Shown: positions 1-9,531, counted from the first letter of the stretch. The stretch: 64,000 nt of DNA from Curtobacterium flaccumfaciens (GCA_029689965.1 CP121450.1:744001-808000), one strand, 5' to 3'. The notes: a model not told the origin generated them from the sequence alone. Translations and numbers: made by a program.

Positions 1-1
1 C

Positions 2-880
2 GGTCACAAAGACGCCGAGGGTCTCTTCGCGAAGGCGATCGCGCAAAGCGGTACCCCCTTCGGCGGCTTCACTGCCGATCAGGCCAACCGGGTGACCGCC
101 TCGGTCGCGATGACCCTCGGCTCCGGTGCGACCGCCCGATCTCTCTCGCGCTTCTCGGACGACGACTTCGTCACAGCGTCCATTGAGGCCAACAGTGTTG
201 ATCTGTCCACACCGGATGCCCGGCCACCGATGGACGGCATCGTGCGCTTCGGCGTCCTCTCCCGCACCGAGGAACTCCTCACGCGGCTCCACACGGGGCC
301 AGGCTCGACACGACCGCTCCTCCTGGGCAGCAACCTCGACGAGGCGGGACTTTACGCTGACCCTGCCGCGTCGCTCCCGGACGACACGGGCCTCCTCGTC
401 ACAGCAGAACGCCTCTCGGACAACCCCGCCCACCTTGTCGCCACCTACCGCGAAGAATTCCCGGACCTGAGCATGCTCGAGCTGCGCTCCCTCATCCGAA
501 GCGACGGCATGTTTACCCAGGGCACCCGTCGCGCCGCCGAGACCCACGCACACACCGCCCCGACATTCGTATATGAATTTGATTGGCGCTCCATCACACC
601 CGAGCGGCCCCTTGGCGCCTCCCACCTGATGGAACTTCCCTTCGTCTTTGACCGTGCCGAAGAACCGGGCTTGCAAGGCATCAACCATCTCCTGGGCGTC
701 GGAGCTGTTCCGCAGAGTCTCGCCTCGCGCATGCATGCAGCGTGGGTGGATTTCATCCGGACCGGAGACCCCGGCTGGGCACCATACGAGGCTGAGGAAC
801 GCCAGGTTCAGCGAATCGGACAGACATGGACAACCCACCCGCACTACCGCGCATCCGTCCTCGACGCGTGGCGCATCTAA
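2..880 (+). CDS. Carboxylesterase type B, C-terminal part (cut by window start)
   Basis: This is the C-terminal part of a para-nitrobenzyl-esterase-like type B carboxylesterase, which hydrolyses carboxylic esters. The reading frame is open from base 2 and begins in the conserved AIAQSG segment that follows the catalytic serine elbow, so the serine itself lies upstream of the window. The acid residue is expected in GSNLDEAG (about base 340) and the catalytic histidine in SHLMELPF (about base 620); both motifs are typical of the family. The stop is at 878-880, and ridA follows 24 bases later on the same strand, so the two may be co-transcribed. The substrate cannot be predicted. Confidence 0.85.
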   Translation, partial: GHKDAEGLFAKAIAQSGTPFGGFTADQANRVTASVAMTLGSGATARSLSRFSDDDFVTASIEANSVDLSTPDARPPMDGIVRFGVLSRTEELLTRLHTGPGSTRPLLLGSNLDEAGLYADPAASLPDDTGLLVTAERLSDNPAHLVATYREEFPDLSMLELRSLIRSDGMFTQGTRRAAETHAHTAPTFVYEFDWRSITPERPLGASHLMELPFVFDRAEEPGLQGINHLLGVGAVPQSLASRMHAAWVDFIRTGDPGWAPYEAEERQVQRIGQTWTTHPHYRASVLDAWRI

Positions 881-904
881 CCCGCGACTCAGAAAGTAAG
901 CCCC

Positions 905-1285
905 ATGCAACACATCTCCGTTCCGACCGCCCCCGCCCCCGTAGGGGCATACGCGCAAGGAATCATCAGCGCTGACGGCACCGTCTATGTTTCCGGACAG
1001 CTTTCCGTCGATCCCGACGCAGGTGACATCGTCGCCCGTACAGTCACCGATCAGACCAGACAGGTGATGCGGAACATCGAAAACATCCTGAAAGGCGCCG
1101 AACTCACGCTCGCAGACATCGTCCGCGCCGGCATCTACCTCACCGATATGCGCCACTTTCACGAGATGGACACCGCCTTCGCGGAGTTCTTTACCCAGGC
1201 GCCGGCGCGAACAGCAGTCGGCGTAGCAGCACTTCCGCACCCCGCGGCCATCGTGGAGATCGACGTCATCGCACAGAGGGCATAG
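905..1285 (+). CDS. ridA: RidA family reactive enamine/imine deaminase
   Basis: At 126 residues this has the normal length for the RidA/YjgF/UK114 family, cytosolic trimers that hydrolyse reactive 2-enamines and imines formed by PLP enzymes. The family core is visible: GAYAQGI near the N-terminus, VYVSGQL, and PARTAVGVAALP near residue 105, which holds the arginine that binds the substrate carboxylate, followed by VEIDVIA. The gene is intact. It lies 24 bases after the esterase and is followed by about 220 bases without a gene. The exact imine substrate is unknown. Confidence 0.93.
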   Translation: MQHISVPTAPAPVGAYAQGIISADGTVYVSGQLSVDPDAGDIVARTVTDQTRQVMRNIENILKGAELTLADIVRAGIYLTDMRHFHEMDTAFAEFFTQAPARTAVGVAALPHPAAIVEIDVIAQRA

Positions 1286-1505
1286 ACGCGTCAGGGTAGA
1301 CGCGGCGAGCTTAGGTCGCGGGCTGAGCATCCGACCCGAGGCTCCACGACAGGCCGACGAGACACGCCCACCCTGCCGCACGAATCGACTTCCTCAGCAA
1401 GGTGCGCCGGTATACTCTAATGTCGTCGAGGTGATGCGTCGGAACGCCTCGGTGCCGGGTTCGGCTGTCCGTGGCGCGTAGGTTCTACGTGTTCAGGAGT
1501 CAGTC

Positions 1506-2360
1506 ATGTCCCATCTCGATCGTAAGCCCACCCTGGTCATGGGTGCTCGTGGCAGCGTCGGCAAGTTCGTTCTTGATGCTCTGCTGGAGCAGGGTGTCCC
1601 GGTGCGCGCGTCCGCGCGGAAGCCCGAGCCGGGCCAGTTCCCTGCCGGTGTCGAGGTGTTCGCCGCCGACCTGACCGACCAGGCCAGCCTCGCCGTGGCG
1701 TTCGATGGTGTCGGTCAGGTGTTTCTCTACGCCAACCACGAAGGCGTTGACGGTGTCATCGACGCCGCACGCGATGCGGGGGTTGAACGGATCGTGCTCA
1801 TGTCCTCGGGCAGTGTCATCCACCCGACCTCGGCAGGGAACGCGATCACGGAGGCGCACCGGCAGATCGAGGACGCCTTCGACGCCGCGTCGGATTTGAC
1901 GGTTGTCCCGATCCGGCCGCTGGTGCTGGCGACGAATGCGCTGGGCTGGGCATGGCCGATCAAGGCCAGCGCGTCGGTCGCGCTGTACGAGCCGGATGCG
2001 GTCACTGCTCCGATTCACGAGAAGGACATTGCCGCTGTCGCCGTCGCTGCTCTCACTGGCAACACCTCCGCCGCTGTCAGCGAGCTGTTGACTGGCACTG
2101 CCCGCATCAGCCAGCGTGACCAGGTCGCAGCGATTGCGGCCGCTACTGGGAAGGACATCACGGTCACGGAGCTCACCCGTGACGAGGCGGCCGCCCAGTT
2201 CGCGCGCTTCATGCCCGCCGAGGAGGCGGAGGCGGTGCTGCAGTTCCTCGACGATGCCGACGCCGGCAACTCGCCCGCCACCGATACGGTCAGCAGGGTT
2301 CTCGGTCGGCCAGCGCTCGGGTTCGACGTGTGGGCCGCCGATCACGCGGCCGAGTTCTGA
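1506..2360 (+). CDS. NmrA-like NAD(P)H-binding atypical short-chain reductase
   Basis: This 284-residue protein has an N-terminal Rossmann fold: VMGARGSVGKFVLDALL at residues 11-27 is a variant of the GxxGxxG dinucleotide motif. YANHEG and VLMSSGSV follow, as expected for NmrA/NAD(P)H-quinone-reductase-like proteins that lack a classical YxxxK active site. It may be a redox-sensing regulator or a quinone or imine reductase. AGGAG at 1495-1499 precedes the ATG with good spacing, and TATACT at 1411-1416 could be its -10 box, although the -35 is weak. The DUF6640 gene starts 20 bases downstream, so the two probably form an operon. Confidence 0.82.
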   Translation: MSHLDRKPTLVMGARGSVGKFVLDALLEQGVPVRASARKPEPGQFPAGVEVFAADLTDQASLAVAFDGVGQVFLYANHEGVDGVIDAARDAGVERIVLMSSGSVIHPTSAGNAITEAHRQIEDAFDAASDLTVVPIRPLVLATNALGWAWPIKASASVALYEPDAVTAPIHEKDIAAVAVAALTGNTSAAVSELLTGTARISQRDQVAAIAAATGKDITVTELTRDEAAAQFARFMPAEEAEAVLQFLDDADAGNSPATDTVSRVLGRPALGFDVWAADHAAEF

Positions 2361-2379
2361 TCAGCGGAGGACGCATCTG

Positions 2380-2790
2380 ATGTCGAAGATCACGCTCGGG
2401 AAGGTCCTGTTGACGGTCACCGCGTTGTACGCGGGTGCGGGGCCGTACGTGTTCGACTGGAACAAGACCCACATCCACAACCCGGACTGGCCACCGCACG
2501 CGAAGTTCCACAACGCGCAGACGATGAGCCTCGGCGCGGCGCTGTCCGCCGCCGCGCTCACCGCCATCTGGGGGCGGGGCCGCTGGTCGAAAGGGCGTCT
2601 GCAGGTGGCCGCAGGTGCTGCGTCGATGTACTGGACGACGCAACTGTCCGCGTCGGCCTATCCCGGCGTCGCGATGATGGACCCGCCTGCTCGAACGAGT
2701 CGGCTGGGACCCCAGACCTACGTCGCCGCGGCGGCGCTAGCAATCAACATCCTCGCGTTCTTCCTGGAGCGCGGGCACGCGCGCAGTTGA
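2380..2790 (+). CDS. DUF6640-like small membrane protein
   Basis: This 136-residue membrane protein begins at ATG 2380 behind GGAGG (2366-2370). Hydrophobic segments lie near residues 5-22, 45-62, 76-92 and 110-128. The segment DWNKTHIHNPDWPPHAKFHN between the first two helices, followed by QTMSLG, matches my memory of the DUF6640 family, for which no function is known. It sits between an NmrA-like reductase and a Na+/H+ antiporter, all on one strand with short gaps. The upstream part of this open frame overlaps the reductase and is not coding. Confidence 0.7.
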   Translation: MSKITLGKVLLTVTALYAGAGPYVFDWNKTHIHNPDWPPHAKFHNAQTMSLGAALSAAALTAIWGRGRWSKGRLQVAAGAASMYWTTQLSASAYPGVAMMDPPARTSRLGPQTYVAAAALAINILAFFLERGHARS

Positions 2791-2823
2791 CGCGATGGCG
2801 TATCCGCCGGGCAGGATGAAGCG

Positions 2824-4470
2824 ATGGAGCCGCTGATCGTCGCTATCGGAGTCGTTGTCCTCGTCGTCATCGTCACCGCGTTCTCGCCTCGTGTGGGCGT
2901 GGCGGGGCCGTTGGTTCTCGTGGTGATCGGCGTCATCGTCAGCTTCCTGCCCTGGGTACCACGTGTCGAGGTGGACCCGGAGATCATCCTGAGCGGGGTT
3001 CTCCCGCCGCTGTTGTACTCGTCGGCAGTGTCGATGCCATCGATGGACTTCCGCCGCGACTTCCGGCCCATCAGCGCGCTCTCGGTGATCCTCGTGGTGC
3101 TGAGCGCGGTCGCCGTCGGCGTCGTTCTGTCCTGGCTGATCCCAGGACTCGGACTGCCGGCGGGGATCGCGCTCGGCGCGATCGTCAGCCCCACCGACGC
3201 CGTCGCAACCTCGATCGCACGACACCTCGGCGTCCCATCACGCGTCGTGACCGTGCTCGAAGGCGAGAGCCTGCTCAACGACGCAACCGCACTGGTACTG
3301 CTGCGCGCAGCGATCGCTGCGACAGCCGGGACCGTGTCGGTCGGCGGTATCGCCCTCCAGTTCGCGTTCTCCGTGATCGTCGCGGTCGTGATCGGCGTCC
3401 TCGTCGGGGCCGTGAACCTGCGGATCCGGCGTGCGCTGCGGAACCCGGCCGCGAGCACTGCGATCTCGTTCGTCGTCCCGTTCGTTGCGTCGATCCCTGC
3501 GGAAGCGCTCGGCGCGTCCGGGCTCGTCGCGGCCGTCGCTGCGGGACTCGTCACCGGAAGCGGACTCGCCCGCTACCTCCGGCCCCAGGACCGCAACGCC
3601 GACGAGCAGAACTGGCGAACCATCGAGCTGCTCCTCGAAGGCGGCATCTTCCTCCTCATGGGCTTGCAGGTCCACGGCCTGATCACCGACCTCCGCGACG
3701 GCGGCGATGCGCTGCGCACCGCTGTCCTCCTCGGCGCTGCGGTAGCCGGCGTGGTGATCCTGGTCCGTGCGCTCCACGTCACGGCCCTGCTCCTCGGCCT
3801 CGGCGCACAGGTCAAACGTCGACAAGCGAACCCGCCACACGCTTCTCGCGGGAAGAGCGCTACCGGGTCGTTCCTTGTCAGCGGTGTCTTCTCCGCGGGA
3901 GAACGCGCGGTGATCATCTGGGCGGGCATGCGTGGCGCCGTGACCGTCGCCGCCGCGCAGACCCTGCCCGATGACACCCCGCACCGGGCGCTGCTGATCC
4001 TGATCGCGTTCGTCGTCGCTGCCGGCACCCTCCTCCTCCAGGGCGGCACGCTTCCCACCCTCGTCAAGGCGCTGCGTCTCACCGGCACCGACCCGGCACT
4101 CGTCGAGGCCGAACGCGCTCGCCTCCTCGCGAGCATCAACCAGGCGGGAGCATCCGTGCTGGAGAACCCCGGCCTGCAGCGCCCGAACGGTGACACATAC
4201 GACCCTGCACTCGTGCGGATGGTGCGCGGCCGTATCCTCGAAGCCGCCGATGTCCGGCACCAGGATGCGCTGCAAGAGACGAAGGAGCAGGGGTTCGAAC
4301 TCCGCCTCGCGGTCATCGACGTGCAACGCCGCACCCTCCTCACAGCGCGGCAAGCCGGCACCTATACCTCGAGCACACTTCGCGAGGTCCTCGCAGCACT
4401 CGACGCCGAACAGATCGCCATCGAACTCAAGGGTGGCCTTCCCGCACAACTCAACGACCCCGGCGACTGA
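2824..4470 (+). CDS. CPA1 family Na+/H+ antiporter
   Basis: This 548-residue integral membrane antiporter exchanges protons for Na+ (or K+) at the cytoplasmic membrane for pH and salt homeostasis. About twelve hydrophobic helices are visible up to residue 420. The signature GAIVSPTDAVATSIA followed by EGESLLNDATALV is the conserved ion-binding region of NhaP/CPA1 transporters, with its aspartates present. A hydrophilic C-terminal tail of about 120 residues, rich in charged helices, is probably a cytosolic regulatory domain. The gene is intact and lies 33 bases after the DUF6640 gene. Ion preference cannot be read from the sequence. Confidence 0.93.
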   Translation: MEPLIVAIGVVVLVVIVTAFSPRVGVAGPLVLVVIGVIVSFLPWVPRVEVDPEIILSGVLPPLLYSSAVSMPSMDFRRDFRPISALSVILVVLSAVAVGVVLSWLIPGLGLPAGIALGAIVSPTDAVATSIARHLGVPSRVVTVLEGESLLNDATALVLLRAAIAATAGTVSVGGIALQFAFSVIVAVVIGVLVGAVNLRIRRALRNPAASTAISFVVPFVASIPAEALGASGLVAAVAAGLVTGSGLARYLRPQDRNADEQNWRTIELLLEGGIFLLMGLQVHGLITDLRDGGDALRTAVLLGAAVAGVVILVRALHVTALLLGLGAQVKRRQANPPHASRGKSATGSFLVSGVFSAGERAVIIWAGMRGAVTVAAAQTLPDDTPHRALLILIAFVVAAGTLLLQGGTLPTLVKALRLTGTDPALVEAERARLLASINQAGASVLENPGLQRPNGDTYDPALVRMVRGRILEAADVRHQDALQETKEQGFELRLAVIDVQRRTLLTARQAGTYTSSTLREVLAALDAEQIAIELKGGLPAQLNDPGD

Positions 4471-4539
4471 GCGCGACCGGACCGCTGCGGGGCAGGATCC
4501 GCACCTTCACCCGGAATCCGCGCCATCACGAACTACTCA

Positions 4540-5060
4540 GGAGATTGCAATCCAAATCAGCGTCGCTCACTTGTCCGACGGTGACCACGCAGCCGAGCGG
4601 CCTGCCCTGGCCGTCGCAAACGAGATGCGTCTTGGTCGTGAGCCCGCCACGAGATCGTCCAATCGCATGATCGACCGGCTCAGCCGCGGTCTTGTTGTAG
4701 TTCGACGTGCCCCTTCTTGACCCGTGGCAGCGTCGCGCCGTGCTGATGCACACGGGCAATTGTGGAATCGATCGAGCCACCCCAGTCGATGTCGCCATGG
4801 CGCTCGGTTGCGGCTTGCACATGTTCGAGTAGCCGGATCCAGATGCCGGCTTTGGCCCATCGGTCGAAGTTGCGGTAGATCGTGTTCCAGTGCCCGAACC
4901 GCTCCGGTAAGTCCCGCCATGGTGCGCCCGTCCGGAACCGCCAAACCACCGCTTCCACCACGACCCGTCGATCCACCGGCGGGCGTCCCTCGTCTTCGCT
5001 GGCAGGGAAGAGAGGATCGATCACAGCCCATGTCTCATCGAAGATCAAATCACGCGACAC
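4540..5060 (-). pseudogene. IS5-family transposase remnant (frameshifted, 3' truncated)
   Basis: Reading leftward from ATG 5060, the frame gives the IS5/DUF4096 N-terminus (FDETWAVIDPLFP, APWRDLPERFGHWNTIY) and the first catalytic aspartate region DSTIARVHQHGA. Near 4705, at AAGAAGGGGCA, the match moves to another frame (TSNYNK, then HAIGRSRGGLTTK), and homology ends near 4545 before the last catalytic acid. The product would be about 170 residues instead of about 270, so the copy is dead. Some IS5 groups use programmed frameshifting at A/G runs, but the missing 3' end makes decay the better explanation. It differs from the IS5-type copies at 19.7 and 25.5 kb. Confidence 0.8.
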
Positions 5061-5108
5061 ACCTCAAGCATGACCGATGACTCCGAGCCAAACATTTGGC
5101 AACACGGC

Positions 5109-6157
5109 CTAGTGCGCATCGATGCCCGCAAAGTCGAGGACGAAGCGGTATCGGACGTCGTTCCGGCTGAGACGAGCGAGCGCGGTGTTGACTTCAGCCG
5201 CAGGCAGCACCTCAACGTCCGCGGTGATGCCGTGCTCGGCGCAGAAGTCAAGCAGGTCCTGCGTCCATCGGCGTCCACCGCTTCCTGCGGAGGCAAGCCG
5301 CTTCCGCCCGACGAGGAGATCGGTCGTGGCAAGGGTGACCTCCCGAGATAGCCGATCGAGAACAGCGTTCCGTCAAGGTCCAGCGCCCGAAGGTACGGCG
5401 CGAGAACATGATCGACCGCGACGGTATCGATGATGACATCGAGCGTGCCCGCCGCGCGTCGCATAGCGGCGGGGTCCGTGGAGACGACGACGTGCGCCGC
5501 GCCGAGTCGTTCGGCGTCGGCGGCCTTCGCCGGTGTCGTCGTGAAGACCGTGACATCGGCTCCGAGCGCACTGCCCAGCCGAACAGCGAGATGTCCGAGG
5601 CCGCCGAGTCCCACGACGCCGAGCCGCGTCCCCGCGCCAACCTCGGCCACCCGCAGCGGCTCCCACACGGTGATTCCGGCACACATCAGCGGCGCGACGG
5701 CGGCCGGGTCCAGGGACGTCGGCCGGTGATAGACGAACCGGTCGCGGACGATGTACAGCCCCGAGTAGCCGCCCACGGTCACGGACCCGTCGATGCGGTC
5801 ACGGCCGCTGTAGGTGAGCGTCGGGAACTCCGCACAGAAGTTCTCCTGCCCCGCCCGACACATCCGGCAGGTGCCGCAGGAATCGACGATGTTGCCAACC
5901 GCGACCGGGTCCCCGGGCTTGAACGAGCGGACGTCGTCGCCGACTGCGACGACCTCCCCGACGAACTCGTGGCCCGGAACTAGCGGGAAGCTGCCTCCCG
6001 CCTCGACCGGGGTGTGGAGTGAGTGCAGGTCGCTGTGGCAGACACCGCAGTACGTGACCCGCACGGCAACGTCATCCGCACGCAGCGCGCGGCGCTCGAT
6101 CTGAGTCAGTTCAAGGGCGGCGGCCGGCGAGGTGGCCATCAAGGCGGTAGTCATCAT
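5109..6157 (-). CDS. Zinc-dependent alcohol dehydrogenase (one frameshift)
   Basis: This is a medium-chain NAD(P)-dependent alcohol dehydrogenase of the cinnamyl-alcohol/YahK type. The N-terminal domain has the catalytic-zinc ligands in CGVCHSD and GHEFVGEV, and the structural-zinc cysteines in CGTCRMCRAGQENFC. The Rossmann motif GLGGLGHLAVRLG is near residue 185. The frame breaks near 5343 (GYLG joined to EVTLATTDLLVGRKR), where one G appears missing from a G run; the rest then reads to a TAG at 5109-5111 and ends VLDFAG. It is divergent from a TetR gene across 44 bases that contain an 18-bp palindrome, so it is probably the repressor's target. Confidence 0.88.
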
Positions 6158-6166
6158 GCCGCCACA

Positions 6167-6184
6167 CTACCTACTAGTCGGTAG
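6167..6184. promoter_or_regulatory. Candidate TetR operator between adh and tetR
   Basis: An 18-bp inverted repeat, CTACCTACTAGTCGGTAG, has half-sites matching at eight of nine positions. It fills the middle of the 44-base gap between the divergent alcohol dehydrogenase and TetR starts, the usual place for an autoregulating TetR operator. Binding is inferred. Confidence 0.65.
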
Positions 6185-6201
6185 CAAGTACACTCGGGCC
6201 C

Positions 6202-6774
6202 ATGCCGAGCGTCACGGACTCCCGAGAGCGCATCCTCGCCGCCGCGACCGAGGAATTCGCCGCTCACGGCATCGCGGGCGCTCGCGTGGACCGGATCGCA
6301 GAGCGGTCCGGCATGAGCAAGCCGATGTTGTACGCGTACTTCGGCGGCAAGGCCGCGCTCTTCGACGCGGTCTTCCGAGCGAGGGTGCTTGGCAACAAAG
6401 AGCGGGTGCCGTTCACCTCGGAGGATCTGCCTGGCTACGCCGTGTCCCTGTACGACGACTACCTCGCAGATCCTGCCCTGGTGCGCCTCCTCATGTGGAA
6501 GCGTCTCGAACAGGAGTGGTCCGGGTATCTCTATCCCGGCCATGAGGAGCAGGACCGGGAGCACTTCGCTGCGATCGCTGATGCGCAACGAACGGGCGTG
6601 ATTCGCAGCGACCTCGACCCCTGGGACATCTGGTCGCTGCTCATTGCAACCGCAACGACGTGGGCTCAGGGCTCCATCACCGTCGTCGCAACAGAAAAGG
6701 ACCCCGCCGCTGCACACGAACGACGACGAACAGCGCTCGCCATGTTCGTCAAGTCTGCGCTCTCGGCTGCCTAG
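6202..6774 (+). CDS. TetR/AcrR family transcriptional regulator
   Basis: This 190-residue repressor has an N-terminal TetR helix-turn-helix (RERILAAATEEFAAHG, then ARVDRIAERSGMSKPMLYAYF) within residues 7-53. The remaining 140 residues form the ligand and dimer domain and end with a helix rich in alanine. The gene is intact, and its ATG lies 18 bases from the palindrome shared with the alcohol dehydrogenase, so it most likely represses that gene and itself until an aldehyde or alcohol ligand appears. The ligand is unknown. About 240 bases without an evident gene follow. Confidence 0.92.
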   Translation: MPSVTDSRERILAAATEEFAAHGIAGARVDRIAERSGMSKPMLYAYFGGKAALFDAVFRARVLGNKERVPFTSEDLPGYAVSLYDDYLADPALVRLLMWKRLEQEWSGYLYPGHEEQDREHFAAIADAQRTGVIRSDLDPWDIWSLLIATATTWAQGSITVVATEKDPAAAHERRRTALAMFVKSALSAA

Positions 6775-7014
6775 GCCGGATCGGGCTTAGATGGCGGCAC
6801 CTTTCGGGAAGCTGCTGCCAGTGCGGGGATGTGGTTATCAGCATCGCGCGGCGGCCCGATTTCCTATACGCCTGGCCTTGCTAGCCACCGTTCTGCCTTC
6901 GTCACCTGAACCGCCTGACACGGAGCTGTGCGAAAACGACGACACCGAACGAAGCTGCTCACAAGTGACCCGTTTACGATGTGGGTAGCGCGTTACGAGC
7001 TGAAGGGGAACGTG

Positions 7015-8170
7015 ATGAGTGTGCGGATCCCGGTGAGCGCGGAAGTGCTGCGCTGGGCGGTTGACCGTGCGGGCTGGAGCGAAGACGCGCTACACGGCCG
7101 CTTCCCTCGGTTCGAGGGCTGGCTGGTCGCCGATCCAGCACCCACTTTGAAGCAGCTTAAGTCCTTCGCGCAGGCCGCCCACGTTCCGTTCGGCTACCTC
7201 ATGCTCCCGACGCCACCCGAGGAGCCTTCGCCGATCCGAGATTTCCGCACTCGCGGTGACGAGCGGCGGGAGGAACTGTCCCGGACCTTCGCGACACCAT
7301 CTACGCATGCCAGCGCCGTCAAGCCTGGTACCGCGATTTCGCCCTCACGCATGGACTCGGGGAGGTGCCTCTGGTCGGTTTCGCTTCCGTCGGGGACCCG
7401 ATCGAGCCGGTCGCCGAGAGGATCCGTGACGCTATCGGCTTCGGTATGGAGCGACGCAGCGCCTTCAAGAGCTGGGCAGCGGCGTTCCGCCAGCTCATCG
7501 ACCTCATCGAAGATGCGGGCGTACTGGTCTCCGTCAACGGCATCGTCGGCGTCAACACGCATCGCGTGCTTGACCCCGACGAGTTCGGCGGCTTCGCCCT
7601 CGTCGACGAGTACGCACCGCTAATCTTCGTCAACGCCGCGGACACCAGGGCGGCTCAGATATTCACGATCGTTCACGAACTCGCACACATCGCAGCGGGA
7701 GAGTCCGCCCTCTCGGACGCAGGAGTGGACCGACCGGACCACGACGAGCACGAGCGCTGGTGCAACCGAGTCGCGGCGGAGATCCTGGTACCGCGTGCAA
7801 CGCTGCCCGGAGCTTTCCGAGGAGTGGCCGACACCGCCGAGCTGCAACGACCAGCGGCCCTATACCGAGTTAGCACTCTCGTCCTGTTGAGCCGACTGCA
7901 CGATACGCAGCTCATCGGATGGGACGAGTACCGCGCACGGTACCGGGACGAGCTCAGCAGGGTGCGGGAGTTCGCTCGGAAGGCGAAGGAGGGCAGCAGT
8001 GGCGGCGACTTCTACAAGACGCAGCGGCTGCGGCTGGGCGCCGCTTTGCTCGAGCAGTTGTTGCGGATGCGCGAGGTGGAGGCACCACGTACGGGGAGGC
8101 GTACCGGCTCCTGGGGACAGCGAAACCCGAGACTTTCGGGAAGCTCGCCGTTGAGCTGGGGGTGGCGTGA
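7015..8170 (+). CDS. ImmA/IrrE metallopeptidase with XRE-like N-terminus, antitoxin type (two frameshifts)
   Basis: The first 80 residues resemble the degenerate XRE-like helical domain found before ImmA/IrrE peptidases (FEGWLVADPAPTLKQLKSFA, FGYLMLPTPPEE). The peptidase domain contains the zinc motif VHELAHIAAGE near base 7675, with RVAAEILVP following. The frame breaks near 7280 (LSR joined to DLRDTIYACQRRQAWYRDF) and near 8083 (REVE joined to GGTTYGEAYRLLG), each explained by one lost G. AAGGGG lies six bases before ATG 7015. The stop overlaps the start of the PIN gene by four bases. This pairing with DUF4411 proteins is a known toxin-antitoxin-like arrangement. Confidence 0.8.
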
Positions 8171-8796
8171 TGTACCTACTCGACACAAACGTGTTCATCG
8201 AGGCAAAGAACCGGTACTACGCGTTCGACCTCGCGCCAGGGTTCTGGGAGTGGCTTGATGCCGACGCGGCCGCCGGGGCCATCGGGAGTATCGAGGAAGT
8301 CAGTACCGAGCTTCTCGCCGGTGCAGATGAACTCGCGCGGTGGGCTCAAACCCACCCAGCCATGTTCGCCTCAGTGGACCAAGCAACGGTTGCGAACGGC
8401 GCACATGTCATCTCACGTCCGTCCAGCGGTGCGTTCGGGCAATGCCGCAATCAGATGCCGTGGGCGTGTGACGCAGTCCCCGAGGGAACCGTTGAGGCGG
8501 AGTTCGGGCGAACGATTCAACCCGGTTGGACGATGCTGGCCGCCAAAGCCGATCCTGTAGCAGGCGTTACTGGCACTGCGCAGATTCAGGTGCTGTTCGA
8601 AGCACCAGCTGGGACGGACGTCAGCGGCTGGCTCTCCCTCGCTGACACGACCGATCACTTCGCCACTTCCGCGCCAGCACCCCAGCTCGCCGATCTCGGA
8701 GTGACGAGCATCGACGGCGGATCCTCCGGATTCATGAAGGTCTACACCGGGCATCGGGATGGTCGAGTCTATGTCTGGGCGTACAAGCGCCTCTGA
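8167..8796 (+). CDS. Chimeric ORF: DUF4411 PIN-domain N-terminus joined to an unrelated C-terminus
   Basis: Residues 1-75 match the start of DUF4411 PIN-like toxins: MYLLDTNVFIEAKNRYY with the first catalytic aspartate, APGFWEWLD, and TELLAGADELARWA. DUF4411 proteins are about 160 residues and carry further acidic residues near the C-terminus. Here the sequence changes near residue 80 (base about 8400) to an unrelated segment that I do not recognise (TVEAEFGRTIQPGW, SGFMKVYTGH, VYVWAYKRL). The remaining PIN acids are therefore absent and nuclease activity is unlikely. I infer a deletion that fused the toxin head in frame to the tail of another gene. It overlaps the antitoxin-like gene by four bases. 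Confidence 0.7.
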   Translation: MMYLLDTNVFIEAKNRYYAFDLAPGFWEWLDADAAAGAIGSIEEVSTELLAGADELARWAQTHPAMFASVDQATVANGAHVISRPSSGAFGQCRNQMPWACDAVPEGTVEAEFGRTIQPGWTMLAAKADPVAGVTGTAQIQVLFEAPAGTDVSGWLSLADTTDHFATSAPAPQLADLGVTSIDGGSSGFMKVYTGHRDGRVYVWAYKRL

Positions 8797-8937
8797 AGAT
8801 GCTTCATGCAGCGGCGTTTCTCGCAGATGTTCGGGCAATCGACCTCGGTCATCCGGAGCGGCCCTCCGCCTCGTCCGCGGTGTGAACTGCGCACCGATAG
8901 TTGGACACATCACGATATCGGTACGCGCCGAGCCTGG

Positions 8938-9531
8938 TTAGCTCTGCCGTCGGCGAGCTCTGTGGCGCGCCAACTTGTCTCGATTGCCGCAGGTGTTGGT
9001 GCGGCAGAAGCGCCGAGCTGCGCCTTGCTTGCTGTCCAGGAACAGCGCAGTGCATCGATCACACTCACGGAGCCTTGAGAAACCTCCGGTGAGCAAGTCA
9101 AATGCGGCGTCGAGAGCGATCCGGTCCTGGAGGAGCAGGGGACCTCGGCGTGCGAGCCACTGAGCCCGGATCCCATCTGTAACGAAGTACGCGCGACTAG
9201 CGGCAGCTTGCACCTCGGCTTCGAAACGTTCGCGCGGGCCTGCCGGAGCAGACCGGTTTGCTGCGGCTGCGGCCAGCAGCTGCCAGGCGTCTTCACGAAA
9301 CCGACGAAGTGAGAGCAGGTCTTGCACCGGGACGACTTCGTCCCGTTCCAGAATCTCGGTTCGCCTGCCCCACTCAACGGCTGCGACCTGATCGGGGAGG
9401 GCCTCTTTCTGGCGGCTTTTCCCGGTGTCGTCAACCGTGTTGACCAACGCAAGCAGCCATCGCTCCCCGAGTGGCCCGTACTGCTGCCATGCGTGCCGTC
9501 GCACTGGTGCTGGTGTAACGTCATTGGTCAT
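8938..9531 (-). CDS. CGNR zinc-finger protein with ABATE-like domain
   Basis: This 197-residue protein ends in a CGNR zinc finger: RECDRCTALFLD, then RRFCRTNTCGNRDKLARHR at residues 157-192, with four cysteines for zinc and a basic helix for DNA. The N-terminal 140 residues match the layout of the ABATE domain, thought to bind a small ligand in stress-related actinobacterial regulators. The annotated ATG (9529-9531) overlaps the start codon of the divergent hydrolase in the bases CATG, so one of the two starts is probably too far upstream. The regulated gene may be that hydrolase, an inference from position only. Confidence 0.85.
   Translation of the reverse strand: MTNDVTPAPVRRHAWQQYGPLGERWLLALVNTVDDTGKSRQKEALPDQVAAVEWGRRTEILERDEVVPVQDLLSLRRFREDAWQLLAAAAANRSAPAGPRERFEAEVQAAASRAYFVTDGIRAQWLARRGPLLLQDRIALDAAFDLLTGGFSRLRECDRCTALFLDSKQGAARRFCRTNTCGNRDKLARHRARRRQS

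Noticed and set aside
4526..5060. Programmed frameshift in the IS5 remnant
   Set aside because: The frame change at AAGAAGGGG is suggestive, but the 3' catalytic part is missing, so the element is dead either way.
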